A stretch of 64,000 nt of DNA from Mesorhizobium sp. M1E.F.Ca.ET.045.02.1.1 (lineage in GTDB: Bacteria; Pseudomonadota; Alphaproteobacteria; Rhizobiales; Rhizobiaceae): assembly GCF_003952485.1 (NCBI RefSeq), contig NZ_CP034447.1, positions 5,656,501-5,720,500 of the forward strand, given 5' to 3'. The notes beneath the pieces were generated by a model, which had not been told where the DNA came from, ran no database searches, and saw nothing but the letters and a program-made list of their open reading frames with translations. Position numbers and translations under genes: made by a program. Below are positions 29,776-38,794 of this stretch, piece by piece; the stretch's first letter is position 1; each line of letters starts with the position of its first letter.

Positions 29776-30174
29776 TTACGAACCGGGTGTCCAGGCGTCG
29801 TAGTCGCCGGTCACCTGCGGGCGATGCTGGTTGGTCAGGATGGAACCCTGCGGGCGATAGGCGCCGGGCGTTCCGGTCAGGTTGGGCCGGTGCGGCTTCT
29901 GCCACTCGCGAGCCTTGTAACTCTCGCTCGAGGGAGGCGTGTCGACGCGGTGATGCATCCAGCCATGCCAGCCCGGCGGGATCTTCGAGGCTTCGGAATA
30001 ATCGCGATAGATGACCCAGCGGCGGGTGCGGCCTTCCGAATCGATGCCGCCCTCGTAATAGACGTTGCCGGCCTCGTCCTCGCCGACCTTCTTGCCGAAG
30101 CGCCAGGTGTGGAAACGCGTGCCGAGAGTCTGGCTGTTCCACCAGGTGAAAAACTGCAGCAGGAAAGTCTTCAT
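29776..30174 (-). CDS. NDUFA12-family complex I accessory protein
   Basis: 132 residues, matching the B17.2/NDUFA12 family: FFTWWNSQTLGTRFHTWRFGKKVGEDEAGNVYYE, then RRWVIYRDYSEASKIPPGWHGWMHHR, and a C-terminal proline-rich tail YRPQGSI. In mitochondria and alphaproteobacteria this subunit associates with NADH:ubiquinone oxidoreductase and its assembly. It stands apart from any nuo operon, which is normal. The N-terminal ATG agrees with family starts. Confidence 0.93.
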   Translation of the reverse strand: MKTFLLQFFTWWNSQTLGTRFHTWRFGKKVGEDEAGNVYYEGGIDSEGRTRRWVIYRDYSEASKIPPGWHGWMHHRVDTPPSSESYKAREWQKPHRPNLTGTPGAYRPQGSILTNQHRPQVTGDYDAWTPGS

Positions 30175-30492
30175 CCGGATCCTCGTGGCGGCAGCGGCCG
30201 CACCGTTTCCTGCTTATGGCGTCAGGCCATCGCGAAGGCAAGGGTTTTGCCGCGCCCGGCGACGTAAATGGCTTCGTGCGCTAAAGCGCGTCGATTCGGG
30301 CGACGCGCTTTAGTTTTTGTTTTTTATGCATGTCGTTTTCGCAAAACGGCTGCACACCTTTGCGCGACATTGCATTAATCGATACACCCGCGGAGATGTC
30401 GCCGCCTCGGCTTGCCAAGCGCCGCCTGTATTTCTAAAGCTCGCACGCCCGCAAAGCGGGCATCTGGCCCAGGCCGGTGAGGGAGGTGAGGA
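30175..30492. other. Intergenic region with a two-module palindromic repeat
   Basis: The 318 bp between the NDUFA12-like gene and panB hold a complete repeat copy at 30281-30375 and, from 30481, the strong panB ribosome binding site GGGAGGTGAGG. No further gene is supported. Confidence 0.6.
30281..30375 (+). repeat. Two-module palindromic repeat, complete copy
   Basis: Module 1 is a perfect 13-bp stem, CTAAAGCGCGTCG (30281-30293) with CGACGCGCTTTAG (30301-30313), followed by TTTTTGTTTTTT, so it is terminator-like. Module 2 has ATGCATGTCG (30326-30335) pairing with CGACATTGCAT (30365-30375). An inner stem on the opposite strand, CGCAAAG with TTTTGCG, surrounds a GTGTGCAGC loop. Related copies are at 38736, 40979 and 59976. 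Confidence 0.85.
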
Positions 30493-31332
30493 TTGGCCCC
30501 AGAACGGTCCACCGGCAATCGGATCGGCGCCGAAGACATCCGTCGCCGCAAGGGTGGCGTGCCGATCGTCTGCCTCACCGCCTATACCTATCCAATAGCC
30601 CGCATGCTCGATCCGCATGTCGACCTGCTTTTGGTCGGCGACAGCGTCGCCATGGTGCTGCATGGCCACGCTACGACGCTCGGCGCCTCGCTGGAGATGA
30701 TGATCGCGCATGGACAGGCGGTAATGCGCGGCTCGGCAAAAGCCTGCGTGGTCGTCGACATGCCCGCGGGCAGCTACGAGGGCTCCCCGGCGAACGCCGT
30801 TGCCTCGGCAAGGCGCATCGTCAATGAAACCGGATGCCAGGCGGTCAAGCTCGAGGGCGGCGTCGACATGGCCGCGCAGATCGCGGCCATCGTTGCCGAG
30901 GGCATCCCGGTCATGGGCCATATCGGCCTGCAGCCGCAATCCGTGGAAAAGGACGGCGGCTACAGGATCAAGGGCCGCACCAGAGAAAACGTCGAAGCCC
31001 TCTTTCGCGACGCCGAAGCGGTCGAAAGGGCCGGCGCCTTCTCGGTCGTCATCGAGGGGACGGTGGAGGCCGTGGCTTCGGATCTCACCCGCCATATCGC
31101 CATCCCGACCATCGGCATCGGCGCCAGCGCCGACTGCGACGGCCAGATCCTGGTCATAGACGACATGATCGGCATGACGGTCGACCGGGTGCCGAAATTC
31201 GTCAAGGAATACGCAAACCTGCGCGACACTATTTCGGACGCGGCAGCGCGCTACGCCGCCGAGGTGCGCAGCCGCGCATTTCCAGGACGGGACCACGTCT
31301 TTTCGGCGACGTCGGGCAAGGACAAGGCATGA
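30493..31332 (+). CDS. panB: 3-methyl-2-oxobutanoate hydroxymethyltransferase
   Basis: 279 residues; transfers a hydroxymethyl group to alpha-ketoisovalerate to give ketopantoate, first step of pantothenate synthesis. Motifs: CLTAYTYPIARMLDPHVDLLLVGDSVAMVLHGH with the Mg-binding aspartate, ACVVVDMPAGSYEGS, KLEGG, PVMGHIGLQPQS and TIGIGASADCDGQILVI. It begins with TTG at 30493 behind an excellent GGAGGTGAGGA ribosome binding site. The stop overlaps the panC start (ATGA). Confidence 0.95.
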   Translation: MAPERSTGNRIGAEDIRRRKGGVPIVCLTAYTYPIARMLDPHVDLLLVGDSVAMVLHGHATTLGASLEMMIAHGQAVMRGSAKACVVVDMPAGSYEGSPANAVASARRIVNETGCQAVKLEGGVDMAAQIAAIVAEGIPVMGHIGLQPQSVEKDGGYRIKGRTRENVEALFRDAEAVERAGAFSVVIEGTVEAVASDLTRHIAIPTIGIGASADCDGQILVIDDMIGMTVDRVPKFVKEYANLRDTISDAAARYAAEVRSRAFPGRDHVFSATSGKDKA

Positions 31333-32186
31333 GCGGACCAATCGTCGTCGACAGCGTCGCCGCGCTCCGCACGCAAATCCGGGACTGGCGCCGGGAGGGC
31401 CTCACGGTCGCCATGGTGCCGACCATGGGCGCCCTGCATGACGGCCATATCTCGCTGGTCAGGATCGCGCTCGAAAAGGCCGAGCGCTGCGTCGTCTCGA
31501 TCTTCGTCAATCCGGCCCAGTTCGCGCCGACAGAGGATCTGGACAAATATCCGCGCCAACTGGCCCGGGATATCGACCGGCTTCGGGAAACAGGCGCGCA
31601 TCTCGTCTTCACGCCGACCGTCGCGGAAATGTACCCGGCCGGGTTCGCTACCAAAATCTCGGTCGGTGGCCCCTCCGCCGGTCTGGAAACGGATTTCAGG
31701 CCGGCCTTCTTCGACGGCGTCGCTATCGTTGTGACCAAGCTTTTCCTGCAGGCCGCGCCCGATTGCGCGGTGTTCGGCGAGAAGGACTACCAGCAGCTTT
31801 GCGTCGTCAGGCAGCTTTGCCGCGATCTCGATCTGCCGGTCGACATCATCGGCGGGCCGACGGTGCGCGATTCGCATGGCCTCGCCATGTCGTCCCGCAA
31901 CGCCTATCTCGGCGAGGCCGAACTCGATATCGCGCGCAAGCTCAACGCGGTTCTGCGTCAGACCGCGACGGAACTGGCATCCGGCGCGGATGAGGCAAGT
32001 GCCACGGGCGAGGCCGCGGAAGCACTCGTCCGGTCGGGCTTCCGAAAGGTCGACTACGTCGCCGCACGCGAGGCCGTGACGCTCAGGCCTTGGCGGGGGG
32101 ATCGCGACGGCCGCCTGCTCGCGGCGGCCTGGCTCGGCACGACCAGGCTTATCGACAATGTGGAGATTCTCCCCGCGCCTGAGTGA
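31329..32186 (+). CDS. panC: Pantothenate synthetase
   Basis: 285 residues; joins pantoate and beta-alanine with ATP. Nucleotidyl-transferase signatures: VPTMGALHDGHISLVRIA (HIGH-like HDGH), SIFVNPAQFAPTEDLDKYPRQ, VVTKLFLQAAPDCAVFGEKDYQQL and RDSHGLAMSSRNAYL (KMSKS-like). It is translationally coupled to panB through ATGA overlap, so the two pathway enzymes are made together. Confidence 0.96.
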   Translation: MSGPIVVDSVAALRTQIRDWRREGLTVAMVPTMGALHDGHISLVRIALEKAERCVVSIFVNPAQFAPTEDLDKYPRQLARDIDRLRETGAHLVFTPTVAEMYPAGFATKISVGGPSAGLETDFRPAFFDGVAIVVTKLFLQAAPDCAVFGEKDYQQLCVVRQLCRDLDLPVDIIGGPTVRDSHGLAMSSRNAYLGEAELDIARKLNAVLRQTATELASGADEASATGEAAEALVRSGFRKVDYVAAREAVTLRPWRGDRDGRLLAAAWLGTTRLIDNVEILPAPE

Positions 32187-32255
32187 CGAAGTCTGGACAG
32201 CCCGGGGATGCATCAAATCCAGGGCGCGACGCCGCAGCCGTTATCTTCGGACGAT

Positions 32256-32744
32256 CTACGCCAGCCGCTTTTCCAGGACGAGCGCGGGTATTCCTGAACC
32301 GCCGCCGCAATCGCCAGTCCTGCCGGCGGGCCGGAACCCATGCGCCTCGTAGAAGGCGATCGCCGGGGAATTCGCCTCCTCCACTTCCAGGCGCAGTGTC
32401 CGCGCCTCCGGGAAGCTGGCCTCAACCTCGTCGAGCAGCGACCGGCCGATCCCTCGGCGCTGGCAGTCCGGATGCACGTAGAGTTGGTTGAGGAGGACGA
32501 TCTTCGGGTCCGTGGTGGCGGAAGCGAACGCAATGCCGCCGAGGCGCTTGCCGTCGTCGGCCACCAGGAATTCCGAATTGGGGCGCGTCAGCCGCGCCTT
32601 GAGCGAGGCGATCGAATGCCAGTCATCGGTGATCTCGGTGACGCGCCCGGCGCCATAGATGGCATCGTAGGTGGCATGCCAGGTCTCGACCAGCAGCGCA
32701 CGGATGGCGGCGAGATCGCGTTCGCTCGCCGTCCGCACGAACAT
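32256..32744 (-). CDS. GNAT-family N-acetyltransferase
   Basis: 162 residues. The GNAT acetyl-CoA site is visible as LYVHPDCQRRGIGRSLLDEV (Q/R-x-x-G-x-G/A), followed by LRLEVEEANSPAIAFYEAHGF. The ATG lies one base beyond the gatB stop, with GAGGG inside the gatB end as its ribosome binding site, so the genes are co-transcribed. The substrate is unknown; a link to tRNA amidation is not implied. Confidence 0.9.
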   Translation of the reverse strand: MFVRTASERDLAAIRALLVETWHATYDAIYGAGRVTEITDDWHSIASLKARLTRPNSEFLVADDGKRLGGIAFASATTDPKIVLLNQLYVHPDCQRRGIGRSLLDEVEASFPEARTLRLEVEEANSPAIAFYEAHGFRPAGRTGDCGGGSGIPALVLEKRLA

Positions 32745-32745
32745 G

Positions 32746-34248
32746 CTAGCCCTCGATGCCGAGCTTGGCCTTGACCAGCTCGTTGACCGCCTGCGGATTC
32801 GCCTTGCCGCCGGTCGCCTTCATCACCTGGCCGACGAACCAGCCGGCCATGGTCGGCTTGGCGCGCGCCTGCTCGGCCTTGTCGGGGTTGGCGGCGATGA
32901 CCTCGTCGACCGCCTTCTCGATGGCGCCGGTGTCGGTGACCTGCTTCATGCCGCGGCTCTCGACGAGCTGGCGCGGGTCGCCGCCCTCGTTCCATACGAT
33001 CTCGAACAGGTCCTTGGCGATCTTGCCGGAGATCGTGCCTTCCTTGATCAGGTCGATGACAGCGCCGAGCTGATCAGGCGAAACCGGAGCATTTTCAATA
33101 TCTTTTCCGGCTTTGTTGAGAGCACCCAGCAGGTCGTTGATGACCCAGTTGGCGGCCTGCTTGCCGTCACGTCCGGCCGCCACCTTCTCGAAATAATCGG
33201 CGACCGGCTTTTCCGAAACAAGCACCGAGGCGTCGTAGGCCGAGAGGCCCAGCGAGTCGATCAGCCTCGCCTTCTTGTCGTCGGGCAGTTCCGGCAGATG
33301 CTGCGCCAAGGTGTCGACATAGGCCTGGTCGAACTCCAGCGGCAAGAGGTCGGGGTCCGGGAAGTAGCGGTAGTCATGCGCCTCTTCCTTGGAGCGCATC
33401 GAGCGCGTCTCGCCCTTGTTGGGATCGAACAGGCGCGTCTCCTGCTCGATCGCGCCGCCGTCTTCCAGGATGGCGATCTGCCGGCGCGCTTCGGACTCGA
33501 TCGCCTGGCCGATGAAACGGATCGAGTTGACGTTCTTGATCTCGCAGCGCGTGCCGAAGGCGCCGCCCGGACGGCGCACCGAGACGTTGACATCGGCGCG
33601 CAGCGATCCTTCGTCCATGTTGCCGTCGCAGGTGCCGAGATAGCGCATGATGGTGCGCAGCTTGCTGACATAGGCCTTGGCCTCGTCTGCGGAACGCATG
33701 TCGGGCTTGGAGACGATCTCCATCAGCGCGACGCCCGAGCGGTTGAGGTCGACATAAGACATGGTCGGATGCTGGTCGTGCATCGACTTGCCCGCATCCT
33801 GCTCCAGATGCAGCCGCTCGATGCCGACCTCGATGTCCTCGAACTCGCCCTGCCGGTCCGGCCCGACGGAGACGATCACCTTGCCCTCGCCGACGATCGG
33901 CTGCTTGAACTGCGAGATCTGATATCCCTGCGGCAGATCCGGATAGAAGTAGTTCTTCCGGTCGAAGACCGACTTGTGGTTGATCGCCGCCTGCAGGCCA
34001 AGTCCGGTGCGGATCGCCTGCTTGACGCATTCCTCGTTGATCACTGGCAGCATGCCGGGCATCGCCGCGTCGACCAGGCTGACATTGGCGTTGGGGGCGG
34101 CGCCGAAAGAGGTCGAGGCGCCGGAGAACAACTTTGCCTCGGACGTCACTTGCGCATGCACTTCGAGCCCGATGATGATCTCCCAGTCGCCGGTGGCGCC
34201 GGAGATCAGGCGTTTCGGGTCGGGCGTGCGGGTATCGATGATGCTCAT
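32746..34248 (-). CDS. gatB: Aspartyl/glutamyl-tRNA amidotransferase subunit B
   Basis: 500 residues; with GatA and GatC it converts Glu-tRNA(Gln) or Asp-tRNA(Asn) to the amide form. Motifs: [21 protein letters not shown], the [17 protein letters not shown] cradle, [37 protein letters not shown] and [10 protein letters not shown]. The C-terminal YqeY-like tail domain is complete and ends LGIEG. No gatA or gatC is nearby. No strong ribosome binding site is seen before the ATG at 34248. Confidence 0.96.
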   Translation of the reverse strand: MSIIDTRTPDPKRLISGATGDWEIIIGLEVHAQVTSEAKLFSGASTSFGAAPNANVSLVDAAMPGMLPVINEECVKQAIRTGLGLQAAINHKSVFDRKNYFYPDLPQGYQISQFKQPIVGEGKVIVSVGPDRQGEFEDIEVGIERLHLEQDAGKSMHDQHPTMSYVDLNRSGVALMEIVSKPDMRSADEAKAYVSKLRTIMRYLGTCDGNMDEGSLRADVNVSVRRPGGAFGTRCEIKNVNSIRFIGQAIESEARRQIAILEDGGAIEQETRLFDPNKGETRSMRSKEEAHDYRYFPDPDLLPLEFDQAYVDTLAQHLPELPDDKKARLIDSLGLSAYDASVLVSEKPVADYFEKVAAGRDGKQAANWVINDLLGALNKAGKDIENAPVSPDQLGAVIDLIKEGTISGKIAKDLFEIVWNEGGDPRQLVESRGMKQVTDTGAIEKAVDEVIAANPDKAEQARAKPTMAGWFVGQVMKATGGKANPQAVNELVKAKLGIEG

Positions 34249-34418
34249 TGTGGTCCAGATGCTTGTTGTCCGAATTCCCGCACTCTGGCAGCGCAGGATG
34301 TCAACCGTTCGCTAGATCAATCGGCTCGGGCTGGCAAGGGAGTCGTCTGTTGACCGAGATCAATGCATGCCCCTGCCGCCTTGGACAAAATTGCCGAAAG
34401 GGTAGGAGTGTGACCAAC

Positions 34419-34688
34419 ATGAACTTTCTGGATTATCTGCTTCCAGTCGAGGTCAGGACCTCGTTGATGGGTCGAATGATGCAGAAGATGGGCGTCGAAC
34501 GGCAACTCAAAATCATTCCGGACCAAATTGCCGTCACCAATCGAGCTGTCGACCGCTGCCGTTCATGCGGCCATCAAGCCGAATGCTCGACCTGGCTCGA
34601 CAGCCACGAACAAGCCGACACCCCGCCGGAATATTGTCGCAACGCCGACCTGATCGCGCGCCTCCAGCACGCAGCCGGCCTGCGCTAG
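34419..34688 (+). CDS. DUF6455-type small cysteine protein
   Basis: 89 residues: an N-terminal helix LLPVEVRTSLMGRMMQKMGV, then VDRCRSCGHQAECSTWLD and PPEYCRNADL, giving a C-x2-C-x5-C-x~17-C cysteine set suited to metal binding. The pattern and size match DUF6455 proteins of rhizobia. AGGAG lies 10 bases before the ATG; a GTG at 34410 is in frame but too close to it. Divergent from gatB. Function unknown. Confidence 0.75.
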   Translation: MNFLDYLLPVEVRTSLMGRMMQKMGVERQLKIIPDQIAVTNRAVDRCRSCGHQAECSTWLDSHEQADTPPEYCRNADLIARLQHAAGLR

Positions 34689-34713
34689 GATGCAATAAGC
34701 AGCCAAGCAGCGG

Positions 34714-35145
34714 CTACGCGGTGGCGATATAGGCCCGGATCTCCTCGGCTTCGCGTTCGACGTCCTCGATGCGGCGCTTGACCACGTCGCCGATCGACAC
34801 GATGCCGTCGAGCATGCCGTCCTTCTCCACCGGCAGGTGGCGGAAGCGGCCTCGCGTCATGATCTCCATGACCTCGTTTACGGTATGGCTCTCGTTACAG
34901 ATCTTGACCTTGGGCGTCATCGCCGAACGCACCGCGATATCGAGCGCGGCCGCTCCTTCCCTGGCAATCACCCGCACGACGTCGCGCTCCGAGAGAATGC
35001 CGACGATCTTGCGGTCGCCGTTGGTGATGACGAGCGCGCCGATCCTGTGTTCGGTCAGAATCCGGATGGCCTCGGTCAGCTTTTCGTTAGGCCCGAGCGT
35101 GAACACGTCATGGCCCTTGCTTTCAAGAATTGCCTTAACCGTCAT
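34714..35145 (-). CDS. CBS-domain protein
   Basis: 143 residues consisting of two CBS motifs: residues about 10-65 (LTEAIRILTEHRIGALVITNGDRKIVGILSERDVVR) and about 75-130 (VNEVMEIMTRGRFRHLPVEKDGMLDGIVSIGDVVK). Such pairs bind adenine nucleotides (AMP, ATP, SAM or NAD) and act as stand-alone sensors. A strong GGAGG ribosome binding site precedes the ATG. No partner domain is fused. Confidence 0.93.
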   Translation of the reverse strand: MTVKAILESKGHDVFTLGPNEKLTEAIRILTEHRIGALVITNGDRKIVGILSERDVVRVIAREGAAALDIAVRSAMTPKVKICNESHTVNEVMEIMTRGRFRHLPVEKDGMLDGIVSIGDVVKRRIEDVEREAEEIRAYIATA

Positions 35146-35279
35146 GGCGTCCTCCTCAGCCTTGCTCGCCGGCTCCTGCCCGACCGGCTTTTTTTCAGCC
35201 CCAGCGCCCTTGGGAAGACGCTGGGTGCCTAGCCGCCATCGTGCGCCGTGATTGGCTGCATTTCAAGTGCGCCGCAGCG

Positions 35280-36017
35280 TTACTCCGACGGCTGCGGGCG
35301 GTCGAAGAAACGCAGGCCGAAGAAGCCAGCGATAAAGCCGCCGATATGGGCCTCCCAGGCGATCTGGCCGTCGACACCTGGCGCGAAGCCGAGCAGGCCG
35401 GTGGCGAGGTTGATCACCATCCAGACGCCGAGGAAAGTCATGACGCCGCGCGAGCGCAGCACGATTGCGATCGGCAGCGGCTCACCGGCGAAGGCTGCCT
35501 TGCCGGACGAGCGGTCGATGCGAAAGCCATAGCGCGCCGCCGCCCCCATCATGCCAGAGATCGCGCCCGAAGCGCCGACGAGCGGCATCTCGCCATACGG
35601 GTGCAGCGCCCAAAACAGCGCAACCGAAACCAGCCCGGTCACCGCGTAGAACACTGCAAATCGAACACCGCCGAGACGATTGGCGAGCGGCGAGCCGAAA
35701 GCGGCGAGCCAGACCATATTGACCAAGAGATGCGCCCAACTGCCATGCATGAACGCATAAGTGAAAGGCTGAACCAGCAAATAGACGCTTGGCGGGTAAA
35801 GACCCGAATAGAAAGCCGGCGTGAAGGCGAAGGTCGAGACAAACGTGTCGTCTTGCGCTGGCGTGAGAAGATAGTTTTCGGCCAGATAGACGACGAGGCA
35901 AATCGCAACTACCGCCTGCACCACCGGCGGCAGGTTGAATACCGGCTCGCGGCGCGGTTCCGGCGCCTCCTCATGCGGCTGCGGTTCGGGTTCAGTCGGG
36001 CTTACCGGTTCGCTCAT
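35280..36017 (-). CDS. Rhomboid-family intramembrane serine protease
   Basis: 245 residues. A proline- and glutamate-rich cytoplasmic N-terminus (about 1-28) precedes six or seven helices. The catalytic serine is in VGASGAISGMMGA (about residue 150) and the histidine in EAHIGGFIAGFF (about 225). The conserved H-x3-N element appears as FMHGSWAHLLVNMVWL. It cleaves membrane proteins within or near the bilayer. The catalytic dyad is intact, so it should be active; targets unknown. Confidence 0.93.
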   Translation of the reverse strand: MSEPVSPTEPEPQPHEEAPEPRREPVFNLPPVVQAVVAICLVVYLAENYLLTPAQDDTFVSTFAFTPAFYSGLYPPSVYLLVQPFTYAFMHGSWAHLLVNMVWLAAFGSPLANRLGGVRFAVFYAVTGLVSVALFWALHPYGEMPLVGASGAISGMMGAAARYGFRIDRSSGKAAFAGEPLPIAIVLRSRGVMTFLGVWMVINLATGLLGFAPGVDGQIAWEAHIGGFIAGFFGLRFFDRPQPSE

Positions 36018-36420
36018 GCGGCCCTGCAGTTGGCTGGAGACTCGATTTTCGGGCGAGCATGTAGTTCACGCCTGATCGAATCACAAACCGCGAATCGCCA
36101 CAGCCCCGAATCGGAAAGAGGGCGAATCAAAGAAAGGCCGTCCAGGGTTTCCCCTGAACGGCTGGCCGAGTCCCCTGCTCCCCGAAAACTCTTGAAGTGC
36201 TGCCGATCGCTGCGAAACGATCGTTTTGGAGTGATTTTTGGTGTGCCACAGCCCCTGCCGGCACGCAACGTAAACCACTTGTTAACCTTAACGACCCCGA
36301 CCCGTGAACAAACGTTAACGATGCTGGCACGCATCCTGCTCCGCACCGCATGAAGGTCATCGGAGGGCGCCCTGTCTGTTCGCCGATGGGACAGCAAAAA
36401 GACAGATTGCGCGGAGCGGA
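36018..36420. promoter_or_regulatory. Intergenic region between rhomboid and PAS genes
   Basis: 403 bp between divergent genes, without a supported gene. It holds CGATCG (about 36206-36211) repeated at about 36221-36226 in an imperfect palindrome, and TTAACCTTAACG (36282-36293) with a further TTAACG (36315-36320). The TTAA half-sites recall the alphaproteobacterial cell-cycle regulator CtrA, but no full TTAA-N7-TTAA site is present. Confidence 0.4.
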
Positions 36421-37065
36421 ATGAAAATGAATCAGAACGGATCAATCACGCTGTTCCAATATTGGAACCGGCTGCGTGATGGCCGCCCTGCCCCGAAACG
36501 CTCGGAGGTCGAGCCGGCGGACATCAAGTCGCTCCTGGCCGACACGTTCATCCTGGAGCGGGACACGCGCGGGGAAGCCGTGTTCCGGCTCGCCGGCACA
36601 AGGCTCTGCGCCTGCTACGGCCGCGAGCTCAAGGGCTTCTCGTTTCCCTCGCTCTGGCGCGAGAAGGACCAGCGACTGGTGTCGCGGCTCATCCACGGCG
36701 TCTTCGACCAGAAATCGCTGCTGCTGATGAACTACGAGGGCTTCAGCCGAAACGGCCGTTCCAACAAGTTCGAACTGCTCGCGCTGCCGCTCGACGGCGG
36801 CATCGAGAATCCCCGCTGCCTCGGCATCATCAGCGCCGTGGAAAGGCCGTTCTGGCTGGGCGCCGACCCGCTTGCCGATGCCCAGATCGACGCGATCCGG
36901 GTCATTGATCCCGACAAGGAACCGATGTTCCTGAAGAATCGGCCTGCGATCGATGTTCCTTCGCTGGTGCCGACGGAGTTCGACGCGCATGAGACCATTC
37001 CCGCGCTCGGCCGCGTGCGCCGGATTCGCCACCTCGTCGTCTTCGACGGCGGACGCAACGAATGA
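36421..37065 (+). CDS. PAS_5-type single-PAS-domain protein
   Basis: 214 residues. The first ~140 form a PAS domain of the PAS_5 (PF07310-like) type: LFQYWNRLRDGRPAPKRSEVEPADIKSLLADTFILER, then FRLAGTRLCACYGRELKGFSFPSLW and LLALPLDGG. No kinase, GGDEF or HTH domain is attached. GGAGCGGA lies just upstream of two close ATGs (36421 and 36427). Single-PAS proteins of this group act as signalling adaptors in alphaproteobacteria. It precedes a PilZ protein on the same strand, 174 bp away, suggesting linked regulatory roles. Confidence 0.85.
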   Translation: MKMNQNGSITLFQYWNRLRDGRPAPKRSEVEPADIKSLLADTFILERDTRGEAVFRLAGTRLCACYGRELKGFSFPSLWREKDQRLVSRLIHGVFDQKSLLLMNYEGFSRNGRSNKFELLALPLDGGIENPRCLGIISAVERPFWLGADPLADAQIDAIRVIDPDKEPMFLKNRPAIDVPSLVPTEFDAHETIPALGRVRRIRHLVVFDGGRNE

Positions 37066-37239
37066 GGCAAGTGGCCGGGAATCCTGGCCCGATCGATTCT
37101 GACTTTGCCCCTGAGACAAGCTCCGATCTCAAGCCGTTCGCGGCCGACTTTTTCCCCTTTGTTAACCTGCTTTGCTGTAGCTTTTTCCGGCGAAATTCCG
37201 CGCATCGTCGCGTGGAGTGCCAACGGGGTGCAGGCAGCC

Positions 37240-37857
37240 ATGAGGTCAACGGCGGTAGAATACGCGCCGTCCCGAGCAGAGCGGCGCAATTTCCAGCGCG
37301 TCCGGGTGAAGATTTACGGGCGGTTCATGCTGGAGGACCGCACCGAACATCCGTGCCAGGTGATCGACATGTCGCCCGGTAACGTCGCCTTGCGCACCGA
37401 CCGCGTCGGCATGCCGGGCGAAAAGGTCATTGCCTATATCGACCATATCGGCCGCATCGAAGGCATCGTGACACGGACTTCGCAGGACGGTTTCGCCATG
37501 ACCGTCATCGCTTCCGACCGCAAGAAGGACAAGCTTGCCGCTCAGCTCACCTGGCTTGCCAACAAGCACGAGCTGGACCTGCCGGAAGACCGCCGCCATG
37601 AGCGCGTCGCGCCGCGCAATCCGATGAGCGTGCTGCAGCTCACCGATGGGCGCCAGTATCAGTGCCGCATCATCGACCTGTCGCTTTCGGGCGCGGCGAT
37701 CGAGATCGACGTCAAACCGGCGATCGGCGTGCAGGTCATGCTGGGCACGATGCGCGGCCAGGTGGTGCGTCACTTCGAGGACGGCGTTGCCATCGAATTC
37801 GCCGTCATTCAGCGGCCGGAAACGCTGGATTCGGAATTCAACGCGCCGCGATCCTGA
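37240..37857 (+). CDS. Tandem PilZ-domain protein
   Basis: 205 residues with two PilZ domains, receptors for cyclic di-GMP. Domain 1 (about 12-95) has R-x3-R in RRNFQRVRV and a shortened DMSPGNV in place of D-x-S-x2-G. Domain 2 (about 115-200) has RRHERVAPR and a full DLSLSGAAIEI. So domain 2 looks binding-competent and domain 1 may be degenerate. The frame extends upstream to 37105, but the ATG at 37240 gives the PilZ-like start. A terminator follows. Confidence 0.9.
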   Translation: MRSTAVEYAPSRAERRNFQRVRVKIYGRFMLEDRTEHPCQVIDMSPGNVALRTDRVGMPGEKVIAYIDHIGRIEGIVTRTSQDGFAMTVIASDRKKDKLAAQLTWLANKHELDLPEDRRHERVAPRNPMSVLQLTDGRQYQCRIIDLSLSGAAIEIDVKPAIGVQVMLGTMRGQVVRHFEDGVAIEFAVIQRPETLDSEFNAPRS

Positions 37858-37881
37858 CGCGAACGCATCCGGGTACAACCG

Positions 37882-37908
37882 AACCGGCCGCACGCGGCCG
37901 GTTTTTTT
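37882..37908 (+). terminator. Terminator of the PilZ gene
   Basis: AACCGGCCG (37882-37890) pairs with CGGCCGGTT (37895-37903) over a CACG loop, followed by a T-run. Confidence 0.9.
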
Positions 37909-38122
37909 GTTGCCTCAAAGAGACATCGTCCGCAACCACTCGCCGCCCGCCGAGCCGTCGCCGATCGCCTGCGCGCGCCAACCAAATCCCAACGATCTCA
38001 AACCGAGATAGTTCAAATTTTATATTTATTCTACGGGCGTTTTACTCAATATCTACTTCGCGTTTTTGCGTCAAATAAATCCCAACGTGGCACAGTCTTT
38101 CTCAAACGGGGAGACTGCCATA

Positions 38123-38728
38123 ATGAAAATGACGAGGGGCAAGCTGTTGCTCTTGGCAATGGCGATGCAGCTTTCCGCCTGGGGAACGGCAAGCGCGGGA
38201 CCGGTGCTCATGCATACGGGCGGCCGCACCACCCAGCCGGTCGGCCACTATGAATTCTGCCAGCGCGTGCCGGTCGAATGCAACGAAAGGACGCCGAAAG
38301 AGCCTCCGGTCGAACTGACCCGCAAACTGTGGGCGACGATCGTCAGCATCAACAATTCGGTGAACATCCGGGTCAAGCCGCGAACCGATATGGAAATCTA
38401 CGGGGTCGAGGAATACTGGGCCTATCCCGACAACGGCTATGGCGACTGCGAGGATTATGGGCTGGAGAAGCGCCGCGAGCTGATGGCGGCGGGCGTCCCC
38501 GCCGGCGACCTCTTGATGACGGTCGTGCGCCAGCCGAACGGCGACGGCCATGCGGTGCTGACGGTGCGCACCAGTCTCGGCGAGTTCATCCTCGACAATC
38601 TCGAGCCGAAAGTGCTCGCCTGGAACGACACGGTTTACACCTACCTCAAACGTCAATCGGCCGAGAATTCGGGCGTTTGGGTTTCGATCAACGACGGCCG
38701 CGAGGACGCCGTCGCCAGCGTCCGCTAG
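38123..38728 (+). CDS. Bacterial transglutaminase-like cysteine protease (BTLCP)
   Basis: 201 residues with a signal peptide (LLLLAMAMQLSAWGTASAGP). The PF06035/DUF920-type triad is visible: Cys in YGDCEDYGLEKRREL (about residue 113), His in GDGHAVLTVRT and Asp in FILDNLEP. Such periplasmic proteases (the LapG group) can cleave surface adhesins under c-di-GMP control, although many rhizobial members are unstudied. GGGGAGA lies before the ATG. The neighbouring PilZ gene makes a c-di-GMP link plausible but unproven. Confidence 0.9.
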   Translation: MKMTRGKLLLLAMAMQLSAWGTASAGPVLMHTGGRTTQPVGHYEFCQRVPVECNERTPKEPPVELTRKLWATIVSINNSVNIRVKPRTDMEIYGVEEYWAYPDNGYGDCEDYGLEKRRELMAAGVPAGDLLMTVVRQPNGDGHAVLTVRTSLGEFILDNLEPKVLAWNDTVYTYLKRQSAENSGVWVSINDGREDAVASVR

Positions 38729-38735
38729 GACGCCG

Positions 38736-38784
38736 ATGCACGTCGCCCAAAAGTGCGCAGCGGTTTTGGGCCAACGACATGCAC
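38736..38784 (-). repeat. Palindromic repeat, module 2 only
   Basis: Outer arms ATGCACGTCG and CGACATGCAC enclose an inner stem CCCAAAA (38746-38752) with TTTTGGG (38763-38769) around the loop GTGCGCAGCGG. It is 8 bases after the BTLCP stop and inverted relative to the copy at 30281. Confidence 0.85.
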
Positions 38785-38794
38785 AAAGAGATTG

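Noticed and set aside
36282..36320. TTAACC and TTAACG motifs as CtrA sites
   Set aside because: Half-sites only; no TTAA-N7-TTAA spacing, so kept as a comment in the region entry, not a feature.
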